Of a stretch of DNA of 6,129 nt, positions 1 to 6,054 are shown piece by piece. The position numbers and the translations under genes are program-made. The stretch is from assembly GCA_014382085.1 (NCBI GenBank), contig JACNKJ010000047.1, positions 1-6,129 of the forward strand. The letters are read 5' to 3'. This DNA is from a bacterium (GTDB lineage: Bacteria; Krumholzibacteriota; Krumholzibacteriia; JACNKJ01). A model generated the notes under the pieces. It searched no databases, was not told where the DNA came from, and saw only the letters and a list, made by a program, of their open reading frames with translations. How positions within the stretch are numbered: position 1 is the stretch's first letter; the number at the start of each line of letters is the position of its first letter.

Positions 1-520
1 CCGCGAATCCCGCGAAGTTCCATGAGTCGAGTTCCATCAGCTCGCCATCTTCATTGTGGCCGCGAAGTCCATGGCCTTCCACGAAGGGGCCCTTGAACTC
101 GGCGTACTTCCGACGGTCCACGACGTAGTTGCGGATCATGCCCAGTGAAAGCTGTGCATAGGGGGACAGGCTCTTCTTAGGCGTGAGGTGATAGAGCAAA
201 CCCAACCGCGGTTCATGGAACACACTGTAGAGATCCATGGTGGAGGGAAAGCTCAATCCGGCGTCTTCGGATCGCTTGTCGATTCCCGGATGGGACCAGC
301 CACCCTTGTATCCCAACTCAAGAGACCAATTTGGCTTGAGCCCATAACGAATGTGAGCAGAGATATTGTGATGGATATCACTGTAGTCCCTCTGGCCACC
401 TACCATCTTCTGAGTGCCAAACTCGAAGCCGACACCCAGCTTGCCCGTCACGTCGTCGGCGCCGGCAACTAGCGGCAGGAGGAGAAGGATAAGCCCGAAG
501 GCCAGTACGGATCTGTTCAT
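1..520 (-). CDS. Outer-membrane beta-barrel protein, N-terminal part (gene runs off left edge)
   Basis: The reading frame from the ATG at 520-518 stays open for 173 codons to the window edge, so the C-terminus is missing. The start is supported by GGAGG at 530-526, five bases upstream. Residues 1-21 form a typical signal peptide: MNRS, then a Leu-rich core, then an Ala-Gly-Ala end before DD, which predicts export by Sec and cleavage near residue 21. The mature part alternates polar and hydrophobic residues in short stretches ending in aromatics (about 25-35, 52-62, 64-73, 97-112, 119-130), with polar turns such as LTPKKSLSP between strands. This is the pattern of small porin-like or OmpW/OmpA-type beta-barrels. 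The family is inferred from pattern, not from a diagnostic motif, and no substrate can be named. It is transcribed away from the rest of the window from its own promoter, so a link to the polysaccharide genes is not shown. Confidence 0.75.
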   Translation of the reverse strand, partial: MNRSVLAFGLILLLLPLVAGADDVTGKLGVGFEFGTQKMVGGQRDYSDIHHNISAHIRYGLKPNWSLELGYKGGWSHPGIDKRSEDAGLSFPSTMDLYSVFHEPRLGLLYHLTPKKSLSPYAQLSLGMIRNYVVDRRKYAEFKGPFVEGHGLRGHNEDGELMELDSWNFAGFA

Positions 521-556
521 GAGAGCCTCCCCATGAGGATTTGAATTTCGCGCGAC

Positions 557-585
557 AGAATACTTCTCTCGCGGAATCATGGCAA
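557..585 (-). promoter_or_regulatory. Sigma70-like promoter of the beta-barrel gene
   Basis: Read on the minus strand there is TTGCCA (585-580, five of six matches to TTGACA), a spacer of exactly 17 bases, then TATTCT (562-557, four of six matches to TATAAT). Transcription would begin near 550 and give a leader of about 30 bases that includes the GGAGG ribosome-binding site at 530-526. Spacing and position relative to the gene are what one expects of a housekeeping promoter. This is a motif call only. Confidence 0.5.
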
Positions 586-689
586 CCATAACTCGCAATG
601 TTGCAGGCAGAAACCACTTTTTTAAGCATCTTGCCCCGTCGCCAACGGTCCACCTCCGGGATGATTCCCAACCCAGAACTCCTGGATCC

Positions 690-728
690 AAAAAAATGCC
701 GGGGGGAGCCTGCGATCTCCCTCCCGGC
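690..728 (-). terminator. Intrinsic terminator reading leftward, no obvious upstream gene
   Basis: On the minus strand, the arm at 728-717 pairs with the arm at 708-698. This gives an 11-bp, almost all G-C stem with one bulged base (position 722) and an 8-base loop (716-709). After one A (697) comes a run of seven T residues (696-690). This is the full architecture of a Rho-independent terminator for transcripts moving leftward; on the plus strand the hairpin is not followed by T residues. It lies upstream of the beta-barrel gene's promoter, so it would insulate that gene from transcription entering from the right. No convincing minus-strand gene precedes it. Confidence 0.65.
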
Positions 729-1086
729 CTGAGCACTTGCAAAGCTATGGGGCGCGCTCCCTGGATTCGCTGAATAGTGCGCCCGGGGAGGAGCGGTTCG
801 ATGGTCCAAGAAGATCAATTCCCCCCCGAGCCCGAATGAGGCGGGAGGCCTGCTTTGGGAAAATAAAACATCCCCCTCCTCCCGTACTCAGCTCCTGGAC
901 ACTGCCCGCTTGGATGAAGTCACAGAAAAATGCCAAATCTCGTATTTGCTTTCATGGCAAGAGCTTGCGGGCGGGTAACAGCGCGCGGGTGAGCTTGCTT
1001 TCCCCTGAAATGAGGTCCCGTTTCGGAAAGTGACTCCCGAGGGAAAAAGGGTGTCTTAGAGGCAGGATTTTAAGGTAAACCGGAAT

Positions 1087-1447
1087 ATGAGCCAGCACGA
1101 CAATGATGATGTCCTGTTGCAGCGGGCCCAGGACTCACCTTCGGGTGATCTGAGGGTCTTCGAGGGCCTGGTTCAGCGGCAACAGGACATGATTTTAGCC
1201 AATTGCCGCTATATGACCGGATCGCCCGAAACCGCCGAGGATCTGGCTCAGGGAGTCTTCGTGAAGGCCTGTTTTGCTTTGCCTCGCTTCGAAAAATCGG
1301 GCCGGTTTTGGCACCTGGGTGAAGCGAATAAAGGTGAATCACTGCTTGAATCACATTCGAAAGGCCAAAAAGAGCACTTTCGTGGATGTGGATGATCCGA
1401 GTGGAGAAAACCATTCGGGTAAGTTTCGATCGTTTCAAGCTCAATGA
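1087..1447 (+). pseudogene. ECF-type RNA polymerase sigma factor, frameshifted and lacking region 4
   Basis: The frame from the ATG at 1087 encodes a clear sigma-70 region 2 of the ECF group. It has DLRVFEGLVQRQQD near residues 21-34, the core-binding signature TAEDLAQGVFVKACFALPRF at 49-68, then loss of similarity and a stop at 1393-1395. Moving forward one base at the GGG of 1299-1301 restores the family sequence: GFGTWVKRIKVNHCLNHIRK, the -10-binding part, at corrected residues 73-92. The corrected frame ends at TGA 1445-1447 after 119 residues. Family members are usually about 170-200 residues and carry a helix-turn-helix region 4 that binds the -35 element; none is present, and the DNA passes directly into a membrane-protein frame. 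No strong SD precedes 1087 (AAGG at 1072-1075 is distant). An intact relative would direct RNA polymerase to a stress or envelope regulon, usually under an anti-sigma factor; none is present here. As read, the product should not work. Confidence 0.8.
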
Positions 1448-2087
1448 ATTGCTCGATCGCGTGGGCTTGAGCAGCACCCTCCAAAAGTTCGGCATGAAGG
1501 ATAAACCGGGCAAGCTGATCAGTCGCGCGGCTTACTTTCTGCTCGTTCTGCTCTTCACGCAAAGTGTCACGCAGGCCGTGGGTCTGGGAACGGTGGCCGC
1601 CGCCATCGCGGCCTTCTTCGGCTATCTGCCGAACCTACTATCCGCCTTCCTGGTTCTGGTTCTCGGCATGATGGTCGTGCAGTTCCTGGGTCGAACACTG
1701 ACTCAGGTGGCCGTGGATTCCGGTGTGGAATTCGCGCCCCTGCTCGGACGCCTCGTTTCATCCATGGTACTTTTTGTTGTGGTTCTCATGGTCGTAGCCC
1801 AGCTGAAGATCGAAACCCAGATCGTTCTCGGCATTGTTATGGTGCTCTTGGCGGGCCTGTCCCTGGCCTTTGCGCTTACCTTCGGACTGGGATCGCGAGA
1901 GGTAACCCGAAACATTGTTGCAGGGTTTTACGTGCGAAAACTCTTTCAGGCGGGCGAGTCTGTGGAAGTGGGAGATGTGAAGAGAACCTTGGCGGGCATC
2001 ACCGCCGTGCAGACGCTGGTGGAAAGCGGTGAGCACACACCGGCCCTGCCCACCAGAGTCTTCATGGATGAGGTTGTGAAGCAGTAA
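1386..2087 (+). CDS. MscS-like mechanosensitive channel family membrane protein, 5'-truncated
   Basis: The protein-like part begins around residue 13 (FDRFKLNELLDRVGL), the helix that in MscS_TM (conserved TM helix) proteins follows a first membrane helix; that first helix is missing. Four hydrophobic segments follow at about 45-63, 80-103, 119-138 and 146-166. Segment 80-103 starts with the typical YLPNLLSA. The Gly/Ala-rich stretch LLAGLSLAFALTFGLGSREV (154-173) matches the pore-helix region of the family. Residues 187-230 resemble the start of the MscS beta domain (FQAGESVEVGDV, then a T-PALP-RVFMDEVV ending), and the protein stops there without the C-terminal alpha/beta domain. The first ATG (1386) lies inside sigma-factor coding sequence and has no SD; the internal ATG at 1494 has none either. 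I therefore read this as the 3' part of a gene that lost its beginning. Function as an osmotic-release channel is inferred from family only, and this fragment may not be made. Confidence 0.7.
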   Translation: MWMIRVEKTIRVSFDRFKLNELLDRVGLSSTLQKFGMKDKPGKLISRAAYFLLVLLFTQSVTQAVGLGTVAAAIAAFFGYLPNLLSAFLVLVLGMMVVQFLGRTLTQVAVDSGVEFAPLLGRLVSSMVLFVVVLMVVAQLKIETQIVLGIVMVLLAGLSLAFALTFGLGSREVTRNIVAGFYVRKLFQAGESVEVGDVKRTLAGITAVQTLVESGEHTPALPTRVFMDEVVKQ

Positions 2088-2090
2088 GGC

Positions 2091-2918
2091 TCAATCAGAC
2101 TCGCGAATGAGCGTGGAGAATCGCGGATCATCCGCGTAGAGCATCGCCTTTTCGTTCACTCGAAATCGCTCCCGCGCGCTTTCGATGTCGCCATCCCAAT
2201 CGATGAGACCCGCATCCAGGGCCAACTCGTCGGAGTATCCCGTGATGATCAGCTTCCAGCTATTGGGCACCTTGCCCGGTGCAATCCGATTCACATGCTC
2301 GCCCAGAGCGGAAGTGCAGTTTTGCGTGAGCGTGTTGTAGAACTCGGGCTTTTCCTGCAATTCTATCGTGCGGGCGAGTACATCGAGCAATAGTTCGCGA
2401 GTCTTTTCAGGATTGGTTTTGGCGGGATAGACGAAGACGTCATCCTTCCAGATATTCGTGCGAAGCGGAATGAGGTCCCGCTCGTCGCCGATCACGTATA
2501 TCAGTTCAAAGTTTCGATAGAGTCCCTTCCAGACGGTATAGCTTTCGCCGATTTCCTTGCGCGCCTCTACCGACACAGCCAGGTAGCTGGAGTCGGCGAA
2601 TCCGAAGCTGAGAAAGCTGTGAGCGGGGCCGCGCCAGTCTTCACGGAAAGGTGAAAGGACAAACCAAACGCTCTCGAGTCTATTGAGGTCGAAAGTGCGA
2701 TCATAGTGGGCCACCGTGGCCCTGGCCTCGGCATCATAACGGGAATTGCGAATATGGCGGATACTCAGTTGATCGCCCTCGATTGTGATCTCGGGCAAAG
2801 TGGCGAAATCGGGCATCCATTCGCGATCGTTGCGGGGGCTGCGGGAAAAGAACACTATCAGCAAGACCGCGATGGCCAGCAAAATCAGACGAACTATGAT
2901 CTTGAAGAATGCTCGCAT
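2091..2918 (-). CDS. Membrane-anchored Lnb N-terminal periplasmic domain (DUF4105) protein
   Basis: The start at 2918 is chosen because GGAGG (2927-2923) lies four bases upstream; the frame also has ATG at 2921 and 2930, but the latter has no SD. Numbering from 2918 (275 residues), residues 4-25 are a single hydrophobic segment flanked by Arg/Lys, a signal anchor or uncleaved signal peptide that would place the rest in the periplasm. The body carries the hallmarks of the DUF4105/Lnb domain: VWFVLSPF at 84-91, WRGPAHSFLSFGF at 95-107, YLAVSVEAR at 112-120, a long FELIYVIGDERDLIPLRTN stretch at 137-155, and FYNTLTQNCTS at 193-203. His100 and Cys201 are the conserved pair expected to be catalytic, as in the Bacteroides lipoprotein N-acyltransferase Lnb, which has this domain plus extra membrane helices. 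Here there is no C-terminal membrane bundle, so the reaction cannot be assigned. The gene converges on the channel fragment, with 3 bp between stop codons, and diverges from the export operon across about 120 bp. Confidence 0.8.
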   Translation of the reverse strand: MRAFFKIIVRLILLAIAVLLIVFFSRSPRNDREWMPDFATLPEITIEGDQLSIRHIRNSRYDAEARATVAHYDRTFDLNRLESVWFVLSPFREDWRGPAHSFLSFGFADSSYLAVSVEARKEIGESYTVWKGLYRNFELIYVIGDERDLIPLRTNIWKDDVFVYPAKTNPEKTRELLLDVLARTIELQEKPEFYNTLTQNCTSALGEHVNRIAPGKVPNSWKLIITGYSDELALDAGLIDWDGDIESARERFRVNEKAMLYADDPRFSTLIRESD

Positions 2919-2972
2919 CATCCCTCCCATGAAATGACCCTAGCGGATGCCTTGGCCTGCATCAATCGTTCG

Positions 2973-3002
2973 TTGACCACTTTGTCAGGCATACGATAGC
3001 CT
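2973..3002 (+). promoter_or_regulatory. Possible promoter of the polysaccharide-export operon
   Basis: In the short spacer between the divergent DUF4105 and OPX genes there is TTGACC (2973-2978, five of six matches to the -35 consensus). Eighteen bases later comes a poor -10 candidate, TAGCCT (2997-3002, three of six). The location, about 35 bp before the SD of the OPX gene, is right. The -10 is weak, so this could need an activator or be wrong. No convincing promoter was found in this spacer for the minus-strand gene. Confidence 0.22.
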
Positions 3003-3038
3003 TATGCACTCGCAAACCCTCGTCATGGAGGACGAACC

Positions 3039-5351
3039 ATGGACGGAGCACTTCCGGCCCGCTTCGCGGCCGTTCTCCTTGTGCTGTTGCTTCCGGTACT
3101 GGCTACCGCAAATCCAACTGAAAAGGATGTTAGTCGAGCTGCGCGTGCCGCAGGACTGGGGTACGCAGCCTTTGGGTTGCCGGTCGCGTCTACGCCGGAC
3201 AGTCTGCTGCCACCGGGACGAAGTGAAATGCCCATGGACGATGCGCGTCCTCTGGTAATATTGCCGGGCACTTGGTTGGCTGCCGAAGCCGATGAGGACA
3301 GCGCGCAAATGGGAGTGCCCGGACCGGCGGCGGAAGGGGATCCCGTTTTCGGCATGGAGTTTTTCACAGCCGGCGACGAGCATTTGCGAGGTCCAGCCTT
3401 TGGCCCCGTACCTTCGGGATACATTTTGGGTCCCGGGGACCAGGTTTTGCTCGATGTCTGGGGCGAGGTCGAGTTTCGTCAGGAGCGGGTGGTGGAGCGC
3501 GACGGCTCCATCATGCTTCGAGGAAGTGGAAAAATTCACTGCGCGGGCCTGACCCTGGCCGAGGCGGAAAGCAGAGTGCGTCGGTCCTTATCCGACTCTT
3601 ACTCGGGTATCGGCGATGAACCCGGCGAGGGCGACACCTTCGTTGGACTCAGCCTCGGGCAGCTTCGCGCCATTCGCGTTTTCGTGGTGGGCGAGGCGGC
3701 TCACCCCGGCGCCTACGATGTAAGTTCGGTGTCCACCATTTTCGCCGCTCTCTATGCCGCGGGTGGACCCTCAAGCGCAGGCAGCCTTCGCGATGTTCGC
3801 TTGCTTAGAGATGGCGAACTCATGGGTTCTCTGGATCTCTATCGCTACCTTTTGGAGGGGCGGCGCGATGGCGACCTATCGCTTCGAGAAGGCGACACGG
3901 TTTTCCTGCCCGCACGGGGAGGGGCGGTGGAGCTTCTGGGCGCGGTTCGGCGTGCGCGCGTTTTCGAGATTCGCGACGGTGAAACCCTTGGCGACCTACT
4001 CGCCTTCGGCGGGGGTTTGCTTGCCGAGGCATCAACTGAAGCCCTGGCCTTAGAGCGCATCCTTCCCCCGGATCAACGATCGGCGGGGCAGGCCGATCGC
4101 GTTCACCTGGACATGGATAGCTCCAACACGGGCTTTCCCCTGGAAGACGGCGATCGCATCACCGTACGGCGCATTGAAAATCGTGTGGACAACTGGGTGG
4201 AAGTTCAAGGCAATCTAAAACTGCCGGGCCGCTATCAATTTAGGCCGGGTATGAGCGTAGCCGATCTGGTGGCCCGCGCTGGCGGTCCATGGCCTGACAC
4301 ACTCCTCGAGCGAGCCTTGCTCGATCGGGAGAATGCCGATCTGGGACGCTCCACGGTAGATTTCCATCTGGGGGATCAGCTTAGGGGCAAGGGCGCGCCC
4401 ATTTTACTTCGCAGCCGCGACCGCCTGACAACTTTTTCCAAGTGGGATCTAGAAGATCGAGCATCCGTGGAAATATCAGGGCAGGTCCGCAATCCCGGTC
4501 GCTACGAGTTCCGCGACCTAAGCAGTCTGCGCGATCTTATCCTCAAGGCCGGTGGGCCACTTGAACCCGCCGATCTTTCCCGCGTGCAGGTTTTTCGCCT
4601 GAGGGAAGATGCCATGGAAAGTCCTGAGGCCAGTCCTGTGCCCGAGCAGTTCGTAGATCTTATCGAGGTGAGCCTCGGCGATAATTGGCTCAGCGAATCC
4701 GAGAATTTTTTGCTTCAAGCTCATGATCATGTAGCCCTCAGACGCTTGCCCTGGTGGGGCGATCAGCGGCGCGTAGAACTGCGCGGCGAATTTCTTTTCC
4801 CCGGCAGCTACAGTCTTGAGAAACCCGCTGCGCGTCTTTCGGATGTGGTTGAGCGCGCCGGCGGTCTTCGGCCCACGGCCGATCCCCTGGGCGCGCGAAT
4901 CAATCGCGCACAGGATGATGTGGGAATTGTCGCCCTCGATCTGCAAAAGGCATTAAATAGTCCCGGCAGCGCTCATGATCCCATTCTCGCACCGGGCGAC
5001 GTGGTCACTGTTCCATCCCAATCTCACACGGTAAAGGTTGTGGGGGCGGTGGGATTCTCCACCAGCGTGATCTATGTGAAGGGCCGCAGCCTCAAGAACT
5101 ATGTGGAAATGGCCGGCGGCTTCGCCAGCAGTGCCGACAAGAGGGGTAGCTATGTGGTCTACCCCAATGGCGTGTCCCGGAGCCTCAGGTGGTTCGGTTT
5201 CAATCAGCCGGATATCCTGCCGGGTTCAACCATAGTTGTGCCCTTTGAAGTTCCCAAGGAGGGCGACAGCAAGCTGCAAACGCTGCGCGAGATCGCGGCC
5301 ATCATTGCCAGCGTGGCAACGGTTTGGCTGGTCATCGACCGCACTCAATAG
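3039..5351 (+). CDS. Wza-family outer-membrane polysaccharide export (OPX) protein with six SLBB repeats
   Basis: Starts at ATG 3039, six bases after GGAGGA (3027-3032); an ATG at 3025 is out of frame. Residues 1-24 are a signal peptide (Leu/Val-rich core, ATA before NP) without a lipobox cysteine, so unlike E. coli Wza it should not be a lipoprotein. The Poly_export domain lies at about 124-215 and opens with SGYILGPGDQVLLDVWGEV. Six SLBB-like repeats follow at about 212-292, 296-378, 386-465, 476-568, 578-658 and 664-735. Each begins with a beta strand such as VEVQGNLKLPGRY or VEISGQVRNPGRY, continues into a helix with L-DLI-KAGG, and most close with D-ITV/VTVP. A hydrophobic helix at 749-766 ends the protein. 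At 770 residues it is about twice the length of Wza (two to three SLBB). OPX proteins form the periplasm-spanning and outer-membrane exit channel for capsule or exopolysaccharide. The Wzz-like gene 7 bp downstream is its expected inner-membrane partner. The particular polymer cannot be told. Confidence 0.93.
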   Translation: MDGALPARFAAVLLVLLLPVLATANPTEKDVSRAARAAGLGYAAFGLPVASTPDSLLPPGRSEMPMDDARPLVILPGTWLAAEADEDSAQMGVPGPAAEGDPVFGMEFFTAGDEHLRGPAFGPVPSGYILGPGDQVLLDVWGEVEFRQERVVERDGSIMLRGSGKIHCAGLTLAEAESRVRRSLSDSYSGIGDEPGEGDTFVGLSLGQLRAIRVFVVGEAAHPGAYDVSSVSTIFAALYAAGGPSSAGSLRDVRLLRDGELMGSLDLYRYLLEGRRDGDLSLREGDTVFLPARGGAVELLGAVRRARVFEIRDGETLGDLLAFGGGLLAEASTEALALERILPPDQRSAGQADRVHLDMDSSNTGFPLEDGDRITVRRIENRVDNWVEVQGNLKLPGRYQFRPGMSVADLVARAGGPWPDTLLERALLDRENADLGRSTVDFHLGDQLRGKGAPILLRSRDRLTTFSKWDLEDRASVEISGQVRNPGRYEFRDLSSLRDLILKAGGPLEPADLSRVQVFRLREDAMESPEASPVPEQFVDLIEVSLGDNWLSESENFLLQAHDHVALRRLPWWGDQRRVELRGEFLFPGSYSLEKPAARLSDVVERAGGLRPTADPLGARINRAQDDVGIVALDLQKALNSPGSAHDPILAPGDVVTVPSQSHTVKVVGAVGFSTSVIYVKGRSLKNYVEMAGGFASSADKRGSYVVYPNGVSRSLRWFGFNQPDILPGSTIVVPFEVPKEGDSKLQTLREIAAIIASVATVWLVIDRTQ

Positions 5352-5358
5352 GAGCCCC

Positions 5359-6054
5359 ATGAGCGCCCAAGGCCGATCTCTGAATGGAAAAATCGAACTG
5401 CGGCGCGCGCTCATCTTCGCCGCACTGGGTTTCATCCTATTCCTGCTCGTCTCCTTGTTCATGACTCCCGTGTACACGGCTCGTGTAAGCCTGCTTCCCC
5501 AAACTGAAGAAGGATCCTCCCTGCTCCTGGGACAGTTATCGGGAATTGCGGGCATTTCGCTGGACGGAGCGGCCTCCACCGAGGAGCTCTTCGGAAAAAT
5601 ACTGGAGTCCGAAAGATTGTTGGGGCGCGCAGCCGAGCGTCGCTGGCGCTTCCGTGGAGAATTGGATCAAAGCCTCTACTCGGTTTACGGTCTCGAAGAA
5701 CCCGGCGTCGATGACCGTGGAATACGCGAAGAACTTCTAAAGAAAATTCGCAAGGGTCTTAGCTTCATCCGCGATCCACGTAGCGGTTACATGGAGATGA
5801 AACTGCGGGCACCCCATGATGCCGATTTCGCGGCGAGTCTGGCCGGCTTTCTGGTGCAGGAACTCGAAGCCTTCAATCTGGAATACCGTCAGGGGCAAGC
5901 TCGAGAGCAAAGGGAATTCGTGGAAAGTCGTGAAGGTGAGATTCGGCTTGAACTGGAAGCGGCCGAAGAAGCACTTGCCCACTTCATGGATCGCAATCAG
6001 CTCTACGCCCAGTCGCCCAAACTTCTGCAGGGGCAACAGCGTCTACAGACGTAA
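5359..6054 (+). CDS. Wzz-domain polysaccharide co-polymerase (PCP) protein, cut short by TAA
   Basis: The ATG at 5359 is chosen because AGGAG (5350-5354) overlaps the stop codon of the preceding gene and sits four bases upstream. The frame is open further left to 5236, but that part lies inside the OPX gene and is not protein-like. Of 231 residues, 17-36 are a membrane helix followed by the family motif PVYTARVSLLP (37-47). A periplasmic region (48-175) includes ASTEELFGKILESERLL (72-88), and a Glu/Arg-rich predicted coiled coil spans about 176-211. Family members usually run to about 350-450 residues, with a GNVR-type motif and a second membrane helix near the end; both are missing. Wzz/PCP proteins set polymer length or couple synthesis to export from the inner membrane, and the OPX gene just upstream fits that role. 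The TAA at 6052 falls where a Glu would be natural, and the same frame looks family-like beyond it, so the gene is probably mutated or mis-sequenced rather than naturally short. Confidence 0.8.
   Translation: MSAQGRSLNGKIELRRALIFAALGFILFLLVSLFMTPVYTARVSLLPQTEEGSSLLLGQLSGIAGISLDGAASTEELFGKILESERLLGRAAERRWRFRGELDQSLYSVYGLEEPGVDDRGIREELLKKIRKGLSFIRDPRSGYMEMKLRAPHDADFAASLAGFLVQELEAFNLEYRQGQAREQREFVESREGEIRLELEAAEEALAHFMDRNQLYAQSPKLLQGQQRLQT

Larger units (their letters stand above)
521..1086. other. Non-coding region between divergent beta-barrel and sigma-factor genes
   Basis: No reading frame here has a ribosome-binding site, protein-like composition or recognisable motif. The open frames are short, Arg/Pro/Ser/Gly-rich and look like chance frames in GC-rich DNA. 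Supported contents are the beta-barrel promoter (557-585) and the leftward terminator (690-728). Between 730 and 1086 there are G- and C-homopolymer-rich stretches and a weak inverted repeat (842-848 with 878-884). I found no good promoter for the sigma-factor gene, including no clear GGAAC/GTC-type ECF autoregulatory pair. A small RNA ending at the terminator would fit but is not demonstrated. Confidence 0.6.

Noticed and set aside
188..472. 94-codon plus-strand open frame opposite the beta-barrel gene
   Set aside because: It is antisense to a clear signal-peptide and beta-barrel coding sequence and has no recognisable features of its own.
378..818. 146-codon open frame on the minus strand across the beta-barrel start region
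   Set aside because: It overlaps the beta-barrel gene in another frame, is Arg/Ser/Pro-rich, has no SD and runs through the terminator and promoter.
842..884. Inverted repeat CGGGAGG/CCTCCCG with a 29-base loop
   Set aside because: A 7-bp arm with a long loop in G/C-homopolymer-rich DNA is expected by chance.
745..936. Minus-strand open frame ending just before the leftward terminator
   Set aside because: The position is suggestive, but it needs a TTG start, has no SD, and its composition (Gly runs, Arg/Ser-rich) is not protein-like. It is kept only as a reason to look for a transcript there.
931..959. Small AT-rich inverted repeat with a T5 run on the minus strand (CAAAT/ATTTG around a 5-base loop)
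   Set aside because: The stem is only five to six weak pairs, too unstable to call a terminator or operator.
961..998. Direct repeat GAGCTTGC at 961-968 and 991-998, next to GCGGGTAAC-like sequence recalling the start of 16S rRNA
   Set aside because: Only 8 bp long; no further similarity to rRNA and no third copy, so neither an iteron array nor an rRNA fragment is supported.
1009..2480. 12-mer AATGAGGTCCCG present at 1009-1020 and 2469-2480
   Set aside because: About one shared 12-mer is expected by chance in a window of this size, and the second copy lies inside coding sequence.
5236..5358. Upstream extension of the Wzz-like frame to an ATG at 5236
   Set aside because: It overlaps the OPX gene, has Cys/Arg/Pro-rich composition unlike the family, and the ATG at 5359 has a good SD directly before the membrane helix.
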